DNA from: JACRIM01 sp964605185
GTDB taxonomy: Bacteria > Planctomycetota > Phycisphaerae > UBA1845 > UTPLA1
NCBI GenBank assembly: GCA_964605185.1
Contig: CAZSBF010000005.1
Location: forward strand, 1 to 64,000
Reading direction: 5' to 3'
Length of the DNA stretch: 64,000 nucleotides
Both the position numbers and the translations under genes were made by a program. Positions within the stretch are counted from its first letter, which is position 1. Each line of letters begins with the position of its first letter. Below the pieces are notes generated by a model, which saw only the letters and a program-made list of their open reading frames with translations, did not search any database and was not told the origin of the DNA. This document shows, one piece after another, positions 25,793-33,316 of the stretch.

Positions 25793-25808
25793 TTGTGCGT
25801 TTGCACAA
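25793..25808. promoter_or_regulatory. Candidate PhaR operator
   Basis: TTGTGC-GTTT-GCACAA is a perfect 6+6 inverted repeat between the divergent phasin and phaR genes, next to another half-site at 25779-25785. Known PhaR regulators bind TGC-rich sites and repress phasin and phaR; assigning this site to PhaR is inference from position. Confidence 0.6.
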
Positions 25809-25930
25809 GAAATTTTGTAAGCCATAAGTCTATGCATCACAGCATGTTACAAAGATTGACGGATCGGCGTTTGGCAAAAGCGCTACGATTTTGTGCGTCG
25901 GCATCCGGCCGGCGGGGAGCCTGAACAACC

Positions 25931-26539
25931 ATGGCGACGACCGGCGAGCAGCCCGAAATCCTCGAAATCAAGAAATACCCCAACCGACGGTTCTACGACG
26001 TGACCCGCAGCCGCCACGCCACCCTCAACGACCTGCACGAGCTGGTCCAGGCCGGCCGCCAGATTCGCGTCATCGACAGCAAGACCGGCCACGACATCAC
26101 CAACATCGTGCTGACGCAGATCATCTTGGAGCACGACCCGCCCAAGCTGGACCTCTTCCCCGCCAGCCTGCTGCATCAGGCCATCCAGGCGAACGAGCAG
26201 ATGGTCCGCAAATTCGTGGACACCTACTTCGCGCAGGCCGTCGATGCGTTCAGTCACTCGCGCAAGCAATTCGAGGAGTTCCTAAAGAAGTCGGGCTTCA
26301 GCGCGCTGGCCCCGACGGCGCCATTTGACTGGGTGCGCATGCTTTTCCCCGGCATGAACGGAAGCGCCGTCGGCCCGATCCCGGGCATGGGTAGCATGAT
26401 GCCTCCGCCTCCGCCGCCCCCGGCAACAAACGACGACGGCGTCGACGCGCTGCGCGAGCAGGTTGCACGACTCAGCGCGGAACTGGAGGCGCTGCGAGAA
26501 TCACCGCGGGCGGCGAAGAAAGCGCGGCAGAAGAAATAG
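25931..26539 (+). CDS. phaR: Polyhydroxyalkanoate synthesis regulator
   Basis: DNA- and PHB-binding repressor of phasin synthesis. The 202-residue protein opens with the PHB/PHA accumulation regulator DNA-binding domain (IKKYPNRRFYDVTRSRHATL near residue 13), followed by an accumulation region (LDLFPASLLHQAIQANEQM) and a helical part (FVDTYFAQAVDAFSHSRKQF). The C-terminus has a glycine/proline run (MPPPPPPPATN) and a final coiled coil. GGGGAG precedes the ATG. It is divergent from the phasin gene over a 229-base region holding palindromic operator candidates. Confidence 0.93.
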   Translation: MATTGEQPEILEIKKYPNRRFYDVTRSRHATLNDLHELVQAGRQIRVIDSKTGHDITNIVLTQIILEHDPPKLDLFPASLLHQAIQANEQMVRKFVDTYFAQAVDAFSHSRKQFEEFLKKSGFSALAPTAPFDWVRMLFPGMNGSAVGPIPGMGSMMPPPPPPPATNDDGVDALREQVARLSAELEALRESPRAAKKARQKK

Positions 26540-26548
26540 AGACTGCGA

Positions 26549-27193
26549 ATGGACTCCAGACGCGTACGCGAGTCCGAGCTATCCGGATCGCGCGACATTG
26601 CCATAAAGTGCTTTGTGCTTGGACTGTTCCTATCGCCAATAGCGGCTGTCATTATTGCCATTCTCGTGTGGTTCGCTGATCAATACGGCATTGACGACGG
26701 GAAGTACATCGTCCTGTTCTCTATTTGCACGTACTGCGTTATCTACTTTGGCGTCCCTTGGAGCTTATTAAAGGAGTATCACTTTCATTTGCGTACACGA
26801 AGACTCGCGCTACTCGCGGCGTTTGCATATACCATCGGCTTTCATGGGTGCCCAGCTGGCGGCACGCTTATTACTCACGATAAATATGCATTGTTCTTGG
26901 ACAGCCTGCTCCTGTTGATGCGAATTGCTGTTAGTCTCGTTGTTTACACGGCAGTTACATGGGGCTTCGCAATCTTCGTGTGCAATCGCTTCGCCAAGAG
27001 GTGTCCTGTGCTGATCAGTTACTGGCCTCCTAAATGCAAATGCTGCGGGTACGACTTGATTGGCAACCAGTCGCAGACATGTCCCGAATGCGGTGAAGTT
27101 TTCTCCTACGATGAGTTCGGTATGACCGAAACCGAGTTTCGTGATCTACAAAAACTCACAAGACCTGTCACTCCCGACATCACCAATCGTTGA
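26549..27193 (+). CDS. Membrane protein with C-terminal zinc ribbon
   Basis: A 214-residue protein with about four membrane helices (near residues 20-42, 52-72, 88-105 and 124-148) and a cytosolic zinc ribbon: CKCCGYDLIGN, then CPECGEVFSY. This CxxCGYDLxGN...CPECG signature is frequent in planctomycete proteins of unknown function. The gene starts nine bases after phaR but is visibly less GC-rich. A second protein of this style, with the ribbon at the N-terminus, is encoded at 32707-33294. Role unknown. Confidence 0.75.
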   Translation: MDSRRVRESELSGSRDIAIKCFVLGLFLSPIAAVIIAILVWFADQYGIDDGKYIVLFSICTYCVIYFGVPWSLLKEYHFHLRTRRLALLAAFAYTIGFHGCPAGGTLITHDKYALFLDSLLLLMRIAVSLVVYTAVTWGFAIFVCNRFAKRCPVLISYWPPKCKCCGYDLIGNQSQTCPECGEVFSYDEFGMTETEFRDLQKLTRPVTPDITNR

Positions 27194-27302
27194 CGGAGGT
27201 GGTGCCGCGAGCCGAATTCTCACTCGCAGAATCACACACGAGGACCACCGCACGGCCCGCGGGCTTGCGCTGGCGGCTCGGATTTTCGCAATCGCACATG
27301 GC

Positions 27303-30300
27303 CTACTGCGCCACACCCTTCCCGTGACACTGCTTGTATTTCTTTCCACTGCCGCATGGGCACGGATCGTTTCGACCCACCTTCGGCTGGTCGCGGCGGA
27401 TCGTCTCAATCTTTTGCTCCGCGCCCTGCGCCTGCATCGCCGCGCTGCGATCCTTATCGACCTGTCCGGAGAAGCCAAGATTCGTGCTCTCGGCATGTCG
27501 CGCTGCGCCGATGTTGTACCGGCTGCGCTGCTCCGCATCGTCGGCCAACCTCGCCTTGAAGATGATCCCGGTCAGCTTGTCCTGAATGCCGCCCATCATC
27601 TCCTGGAACATCTGGAAGCCTTCGCGCTTGTAGGCGATCTTCGGATCTTGATCGCCGCCGAAGTGGCGCAGGCCGATGGCATCCTTCAGCATGTCGATGG
27701 CGTGCATGTGTTCCTTCCACGCCTGATCGTAGAGTTGCAACAGAACGTAGCGCTCCAGCATGGTGAGTTCGCGGCGAATCAATTCCCGCCCGAAACCGAG
27801 CAGTGCTTCGCGCCGATCCGCGGCCTGTTCATACGCAGCGTCGTTAAACGCCGGGCCGAATCGCTGCCGCGCCCATTCCGCCGCGTCGCCGCCCGACTTG
27901 AGCGCCGCGTCGACCTCTGATTCCAGTCGCCCGTTCGACGCGAATTCGCGGCCGATGGCGATTAGCTCATCAGCGACCTCATGAATCGGCCGTCCGGCAA
28001 TCTTCTCCGGCGTCCAACCGAGGTTGAATTTGAAGTTGACCCATTGCACGAGGTGCTCGGCGGCCGCCGTCGGGTCGACGTCTTCGCGCAGCACCGTGCG
28101 TTCCATGATCCACTCGATGGGGTAGCGGGCCTCGCGCTCTTTGTACGCGCGTTGAACGGCATTCCGCAGATGGGCGAGCGCATCGCGTTCCGGCAGTCGT
28201 CGAAACTCCTCGGGATTCAGTTCGACGCCAAACTTCTGATGTGCCCACGCAATGACCGCATTCTTGCCGAAGTCAGGGTCCATGAACCGCTCGATCGGCG
28301 AAAGGTCCTCGTTGTCGATCTTCTTCTCGGCGGCCTCATTGAGAATTTGCGAGATTTCGTCTGGCCCCATCTTTTGCAGTTGATTCTGGGTGATGGTCGC
28401 GCCGAATCGCGTCTCTGCCCATCGCGCCAAACCGCGAAGATCCCACTGCTTCGGGTCCATGTCCGGGTCGAGATATTCGCCGACCGTCATGGTGATTTGG
28501 TTGTGTGCCTCTTCGCGAGCCTCGTTGCGAATGTAATTCTCCGCCGCCGGCAGGCTGTGCATGTCGATGTTCTTGGGGTCGACGTTCACCTCCAGCGTGT
28601 TGCGAACCCACTCGGCCGCGCACTGCGCCGAATAATCCGACGCGAGAAACTTCTCGCCCGCCGCGTCGATCGTCGCATCGATCATGGTGTTAATACGCTC
28701 GATGAGCGGGCCTGCCCGGCCGGGCTGCCCTGCTTCGAGGAGTTGTTGCCGTTGACCGTAGAACACCTGCCGCTGGTGATCCATGACCTCGTCATATTCG
28801 AGAAGGTGCTTGCGGATGGAGAAGTTCCGCTCTTCCACCTTCTTCTGCGCACGCTCGATACCTTTGTTGATGCTCTTGGCTTCGATGGCCATGCCTTCCT
28901 CGAAGCCCATGCGCTCCAGCATCTTCAGCGTCCACTCGCCCATGAACATCTTCATCAGGTCGTCGCCGAGCGAGAGGAAAAACCGGCTCGAACCGGGGTC
29001 GCCCTGGCGTCCCGATCGCCCGCGAAGCTGGTTGTCGATTCGGCGCGACTCATGCCGCTCGGTGCCGATGATGTGCAAACCACAGGGCACAGTGTGCGGG
29101 CAGACCCTTCGACCCAATTCCGGGAATCGCGGATCGACCTTCGGCTTCCAGCAATGCGCGCAATTCGTCTTCGGGTCGTAATCCGGGCAGTTAATGCAGC
29201 ACTTCGTACCGATCACGCCCTTTTCGTGCCACGCAAACTTCCGCCCATCGCTTCCCTCAGGCGGGCCGAGATCGCCGACACACTTCTCATACACCACGCC
29301 CAGTTGCAGCTTGATATCCGTGCCGCGCCCGGCCATGTTGGTCGCAATGGTCACGTTGCCGCGCAAATCGGTGTTCTTGCCCTTGCCCTCCTCGTGCCGC
29401 TCGCCGGCCTTTTTCACGATGTCCGCTTCGCGGGCATGTTGCTTGGCGTTGAGCACCTCATGCTGAATGCCGTACTTCCGCGTGAGCAGGTTGGAGAGCT
29501 TCTCGGAGTTCTCGATCGACACCGTACCGACCAGCACCGGCCGACCGCGCGCCAAATCGCCCATCGCGTCGTCATAGGCCTCCGGCATCAGATCGCCGTT
29601 TCCATCACCGCCCTTGAACTCGGCCAACGCCCGTTCGATCAACTCCGTGGAGCGCCCCAGCTTCGCCATGATGGGCTTGAGGTTCTTCAGCACCGGCTCC
29701 AATACGAATGCATCGCTGGTGCGGCCTTTCGTGTGGATGTCGTGGATTTCTTCAACAATGGCGTTGTACTTGTCGTCCACCGTCTTGTAGATGCGGTCGT
29801 GAAAATCCTGCCGATTAACCGGCCGGTTCGTCGGCACTGAGACGACGTCCAGCTTGTAAATCTTCATGAACTCGTCGGCCTCGGTCATGGCCGTTCCGGT
29901 CATGCCGGCGATGCGTTCATAGAGCTTGAAGAAGTTCTGCAGCGTGATCGTGGCCAGCGTCTGCGACTCCTCCTTGACCTTCACACGCTCCTTCGCCTCG
30001 ACCGCCTGGTGCAGACCATCCGACCACTGCCGGCCGTGCATGAGTCGGCCGGTGAACGAGTCGACGATGATGATTTCGCCATCCTTGACGACATATTCCA
30101 CGTCTTTTTCGTAGGTGACGTGGGCCTTCACACTATTCTCGATCAGGTGCGGCCACTCCATATTCGCCCCGACGAAGAGCGAGCCGACGCCGAGTTGCTC
30201 CTGCGCAACGGTGATGCCTTCATGCGTCACATGAACGCTCTTGCCCTCGCGCCGCGTGACGTAATATTGAACGTGCCCGATGGCGGCCGCTTCATCCTCG

Positions 30301-31316
30301 GTGAGCCATTCCGGGTCGGATTTGAACTTGCGAACCGCGTCGTCAAACTTCTGATTCTCCGTGAACTCCTTCGGCGGATTGTCGCCCCACTCGCGGATGC
30401 GCCGGGCCGTGTCGTTGTTGGCACTGGTCTGCTTGCTGATCAGAACGCGCGCCACGGCGTCGGCCGTGCGATAGCGGTTCACGTCGTCGTCGGCCGGTCC
30501 GCTGATGATGAGCGGCGTGCGAGCCTCGTCGATGAGGATGGAATCCACTTCGTCGATCAGGGCGAAGTGCAATTTGCCCTGCACCTGCTCCTCGACGGCG
30601 ATCTTCATGTTGTCGCGGAGATAGTCGAAGCCGAATTCGTTGTTCGTGCCGTAGGTGATATTGCTGGCGTAAGCTTTGGCGCGGATGCCTTCGCGACCGC
30701 CGGGGTCGACCTGCCCTTGGATGTAGCCGACTGTCAGGCCCACCAGCTCGAAAATCGGCTTGGCGAAATCCGCGTCGCGCTGCACAAGATAGTCGTTCAC
30801 CGTAACGATGTGCACCTTCTTGCCTTGTACGCATTTCATGAACGCAGGAAGGTGGCAGACGATGGTCTTGCCTTCGCCCGTCTTCATTTCAGCAATCTTG
30901 CCTTCGAAGAGCACCATGCCGCCGACGAGCTGGCAGTCGAAATGGCGGTGGTTCTGTGCCCGGCGCGAGGCTTCGCGAATCACCGCGAACGCCTCGGGCA
31001 GCACGTCGTCCACCGGGTGCCCCTGTTCGAGGCGCTTGCGAAGCGACTCTGTGCGATCCTGCAGGTCGCGACTCAGATCGACGCGAATTTTTTGCAGCGC
31101 CTCTGCCCGATCAGTCGCCGCGAATCCACCGTCGCCTTCTTTGACGGGCGGCACCGAGGCCGACGCCTCCGCGAATCGCTTGTCAAAATCACCGCGCAGC
31201 TCCGGCTCAAAGGAGTTGATGCGGTCCACCTGTCTGAAATAACGCTTGATAAGGCGGTCATTCCGCGAGCCGAAGACCTTGCGGAACGCTGTGCCGACGA
31301 AACCGAGAATTGGCAT
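27303..31316 (-). CDS. secA: Preprotein translocase ATPase SecA, greatly enlarged
   Basis: Drives protein export through SecYEG. At 1,337 residues it is over 400 longer than E. coli SecA (901). Walker A (MKTGEGKT, 144-151), DEVD at 255-258, GMTGTA at 471 and the second-ATPase block ATNMAGRGTDIKL (658-670) through GRSGRQGDPGSSRF (766-779) are intact. The expansions are a 50-residue stretch near 535-590, a cysteine cluster CxxC-type insert at 706-745, and an all-helical segment at about 895-1190 with five repeats centred on W903, W966, W1024, W1092 and W1148. The SEC-C zinc motif CPCGSGKKYKQCHG is at 1319-1332. Confidence 0.97.
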   Translation of the reverse strand: MPILGFVGTAFRKVFGSRNDRLIKRYFRQVDRINSFEPELRGDFDKRFAEASASVPPVKEGDGGFAATDRAEALQKIRVDLSRDLQDRTESLRKRLEQGHPVDDVLPEAFAVIREASRRAQNHRHFDCQLVGGMVLFEGKIAEMKTGEGKTIVCHLPAFMKCVQGKKVHIVTVNDYLVQRDADFAKPIFELVGLTVGYIQGQVDPGGREGIRAKAYASNITYGTNNEFGFDYLRDNMKIAVEEQVQGKLHFALIDEVDSILIDEARTPLIISGPADDDVNRYRTADAVARVLISKQTSANNDTARRIREWGDNPPKEFTENQKFDDAVRKFKSDPEWLTEDEAAAIGHVQYYVTRREGKSVHVTHEGITVAQEQLGVGSLFVGANMEWPHLIENSVKAHVTYEKDVEYVVKDGEIIIVDSFTGRLMHGRQWSDGLHQAVEAKERVKVKEESQTLATITLQNFFKLYERIAGMTGTAMTEADEFMKIYKLDVVSVPTNRPVNRQDFHDRIYKTVDDKYNAIVEEIHDIHTKGRTSDAFVLEPVLKNLKPIMAKLGRSTELIERALAEFKGGDGNGDLMPEAYDDAMGDLARGRPVLVGTVSIENSEKLSNLLTRKYGIQHEVLNAKQHAREADIVKKAGERHEEGKGKNTDLRGNVTIATNMAGRGTDIKLQLGVVYEKCVGDLGPPEGSDGRKFAWHEKGVIGTKCCINCPDYDPKTNCAHCWKPKVDPRFPELGRRVCPHTVPCGLHIIGTERHESRRIDNQLRGRSGRQGDPGSSRFFLSLGDDLMKMFMGEWTLKMLERMGFEEGMAIEAKSINKGIERAQKKVEERNFSIRKHLLEYDEVMDHQRQVFYGQRQQLLEAGQPGRAGPLIERINTMIDATIDAAGEKFLASDYSAQCAAEWVRNTLEVNVDPKNIDMHSLPAAENYIRNEAREEAHNQITMTVGEYLDPDMDPKQWDLRGLARWAETRFGATITQNQLQKMGPDEISQILNEAAEKKIDNEDLSPIERFMDPDFGKNAVIAWAHQKFGVELNPEEFRRLPERDALAHLRNAVQRAYKEREARYPIEWIMERTVLREDVDPTAAAEHLVQWVNFKFNLGWTPEKIAGRPIHEVADELIAIGREFASNGRLESEVDAALKSGGDAAEWARQRFGPAFNDAAYEQAADRREALLGFGRELIRRELTMLERYVLLQLYDQAWKEHMHAIDMLKDAIGLRHFGGDQDPKIAYKREGFQMFQEMMGGIQDKLTGIIFKARLADDAEQRSRYNIGAARHAESTNLGFSGQVDKDRSAAMQAQGAEQKIETIRRDQPKVGRNDPCPCGSGKKYKQCHGKGVAQ

Positions 31317-31327
31317 GGGACACCGGG

Positions 31328-31366
31328 AAAAAGTCGAAACGTTGAAAAGTCGAAAAGTCGAAACGC
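31328..31366. repeat. Short tandem AAGTCGAAA repeats upstream of secA
   Basis: The unit AAGTCGAAA occurs three times in about 35 bases, with a diverged GTTGAAA between the first two, immediately before the secA start. No promoter-like spacing is evident. Confidence 0.6.
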
Positions 31367-31425
31367 CGAATCGTCAAATTGAAATTGCAATGCGCGAAAA
31401 GAGTGCGCGACGTGGCGCTTGAAAA

Positions 31426-31794
31426 CTACGGGCCGTGGAGGCCGCCGATGTGGTGGGAGATGGATTGCTTGCGGGCCTGCTCCGGGCAGTCTACTCGAAT
31501 CGTCCGCACGCGGATCGGCATGAGCTGCCGATTACGGGCCAACGATCGAAGACCCTGCTTCTGCATCCACGCAATCAGCAGCACGGCAGCGCCGGTGATC
31601 ACCAGCAAGCCACCGGAATCGAACATCGGAGTCGACACCGCGGCGACGAGTCTCGTCGCGGCCGGTGCATGTCGATCCGCGGGTGCCCCCAGCACGGTGT
31701 GCGCCCCCAGAACGGCCGAAACGGCCAGCGTCAACCCGGAGAGCGTAATCGCCCGGGCCGCGGCATCTCGTCGAGTGGTGCGGGGTGCATCCAT
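31426..31794 (-). CDS. Unknown membrane protein
   Basis: A 122-residue protein with a predicted N-terminal membrane or signal segment (AITLSGLTLAVSAVLGAHTV) and a second hydrophobic helix (GGLLVITGAAVLLIAWM) followed by basic and polar residues (RSLARNRQLMPIRVRTIRV). The ATG at 31794 is used because an earlier in-frame start would overlap the divergent SDR promoter region. It lies 109 bases before secA on the same strand. The layout vaguely resembles FliO-type proteins, but I cannot confirm that; no ribosome binding site is evident. Confidence 0.5.
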   Translation of the reverse strand: MDAPRTTRRDAAARAITLSGLTLAVSAVLGAHTVLGAPADRHAPAATRLVAAVSTPMFDSGGLLVITGAAVLLIAWMQKQGLRSLARNRQLMPIRVRTIRVDCPEQARKQSISHHIGGLHGP

Positions 31795-31880
31795 GAGTTC
31801 ACTGAGTGTATCTCGGCAGTTTGCGATTATCAACCCGGGACGGGTGCATACTTGAATCGCCTGTGCCACAATGCCCCGGC

Positions 31881-32678
31881 ATGTTCAACGGCCAGACCAT
31901 CCTCATTACCGGAGCATCCAGCGGCATCGGCGAAGCGCTCGCTCGGCGATTCGCTCGCGACGGAGCGCACCTCGCCCTCGCCGCCCGCCGCGTCGATCGG
32001 CTTGAAGCCCTTGCAAAAGAGCTTGTCGGAAAAGCCGCAGGCACCACGGTCATCCGCGCCGACTTGCTGGATGCCGAAGCGATTCCGCGAATCATCGACG
32101 ACGCCCGCCGCGCCACCGGCCGCATCGACGTTTTGGTCAACAACGCCGGCGTTGGCGAGTACGGCGAGTTCGCATCGCAGGATGTCGCCGCGCTGGAGCG
32201 CATGATGCAGCTCAACATGACCGCGATGATTCGCCTGACGCATGCCATCCTGCCCGACATGATCGCGAGGCGATGCGGCCGTGTGCTGAACATCGCCAGC
32301 ACGGCGGCCTTTCAACCGACACCGTACATGGCGGTGTACGGGGCGACCAAGGCCTTCGTAAAGAACTGGTCGCTGTCGCTTTGGCGCGAGTTGGAGTTGA
32401 GCGGCGTAGGCGTGACCTGCGTCTGCCCCGGACCCGTGCAAACTGAATTCTTCGACCGTGGTGGCTATCAGGAACGCCGCGGCGATTTCACCCGCCTCGC
32501 CTGCAGCGTCGAATGGATGGCGGAGAAGGCGTATCGCGCCGTCGCACGCGGCAAAGTCTTATCGACACCGGGGTTCGTGAATTGGCTGGGGGCGTGGCTC
32601 ACACGTTTTGGCGACGCGAAGTTGGTCACCCGCGTATCCGCAAAAATCCTCGGCCCGCGCCCACCACAGCAGCGTTGA
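31881..32678 (+). CDS. SDR-family NAD(P)-dependent oxidoreductase
   Basis: A 265-residue short-chain dehydrogenase with TGASSGIG near residue 9, the NNAGVG motif, catalytic serine in NIASTAAFQPTP and the YGATKAF active site. The ATG at 31881 gives the normal family N-terminus (MFNGQTILITGASSG); earlier in-frame starts would add residues foreign to the family. The substrate is unknown. It resembles the YqjQ/DltE-type subgroup of SDRs, and no pathway gene adjoins it. Confidence 0.85.
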   Translation: MFNGQTILITGASSGIGEALARRFARDGAHLALAARRVDRLEALAKELVGKAAGTTVIRADLLDAEAIPRIIDDARRATGRIDVLVNNAGVGEYGEFASQDVAALERMMQLNMTAMIRLTHAILPDMIARRCGRVLNIASTAAFQPTPYMAVYGATKAFVKNWSLSLWRELELSGVGVTCVCPGPVQTEFFDRGGYQERRGDFTRLACSVEWMAEKAYRAVARGKVLSTPGFVNWLGAWLTRFGDAKLVTRVSAKILGPRPPQQR

Positions 32679-32706
32679 GACCAGACAATCAATCATGGGT
32701 GCCGGG

Positions 32707-33294
32707 TTAGTCGAAGTACGCGATTGATCGGGTACATCCACGAAGACAAAAAAACACAAGCAACAGTAGGCCCATTCCAAATTGAACTGAACTCCAGAAT
32801 GTCTTGGTTATACCGTTACGGCGAAGCCTTACCGCGTATTTCCATGCGAAATAAGGAATTGCGATGACCGCCAGGAGTGCCGGGATGTCTTGGACAATTA
32901 ATAAATAGGTATTATTTCCTCCATTGGTACATGAGCCACGATCGACGCCGGGAAGGCTCAGGTAGATTTCTCGTATGGAGCAGGAAACAAATCCTAGGCC
33001 CACGAGCGTAATAGCAAACCACCCCAAGAACCGAAGTGAGATTCGGGTCTCTTTGCCGTAGATTTCGTCGCGAAGTTCATGTTCTCGGGCGCTATCGACA
33101 TACTGCCTTTGAAGTTCGGCGGGGTCGAATACGTTTCCGCACTCTGGGCACGTAAAGTCAACAAGCCCGCGCAAGTCATAATGGCACTGTGGGCACCTGA
33201 GCCATTTCGCCCCCTTTTCGATGTAGGTGTGTAAATCGGGCATCCCGTAACCGACAGTACGTACATCCGAAAGTGCCATGTTGGCCGTTAGCAC
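32707..33294 (-). CDS. Membrane protein with N-terminal zinc ribbon
   Basis: A 195-residue protein with an N-terminal zinc ribbon (LRCPQCHYDLRGL, then CPECGNVFDPAELQ) and about three membrane helices (near residues 92-110, 133-150 and 172-188). The ribbon matches the one at the C-terminus of the protein encoded at 26549-27193. The GTG at 33294 is supported by GAGGA nine bases upstream; ATGs at 33279 and 33243 are alternatives. GC content is lower than in neighbouring genes. Function unknown. Confidence 0.65.
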   Translation of the reverse strand: MLTANMALSDVRTVGYGMPDLHTYIEKGAKWLRCPQCHYDLRGLVDFTCPECGNVFDPAELQRQYVDSAREHELRDEIYGKETRISLRFLGWFAITLVGLGFVSCSIREIYLSLPGVDRGSCTNGGNNTYLLIVQDIPALLAVIAIPYFAWKYAVRLRRNGITKTFWSSVQFGMGLLLLVFFCLRGCTRSIAYFD

Positions 33295-33316
33295 GCAAGC
33301 TAATCCTCGGCCCGCG

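Noticed and set aside
27981..29840. A 619-codon plus-strand open frame
   Set aside because: It runs antisense through secA, has no ribosome binding site and looks like a composition-driven shadow (H, R, V rich).
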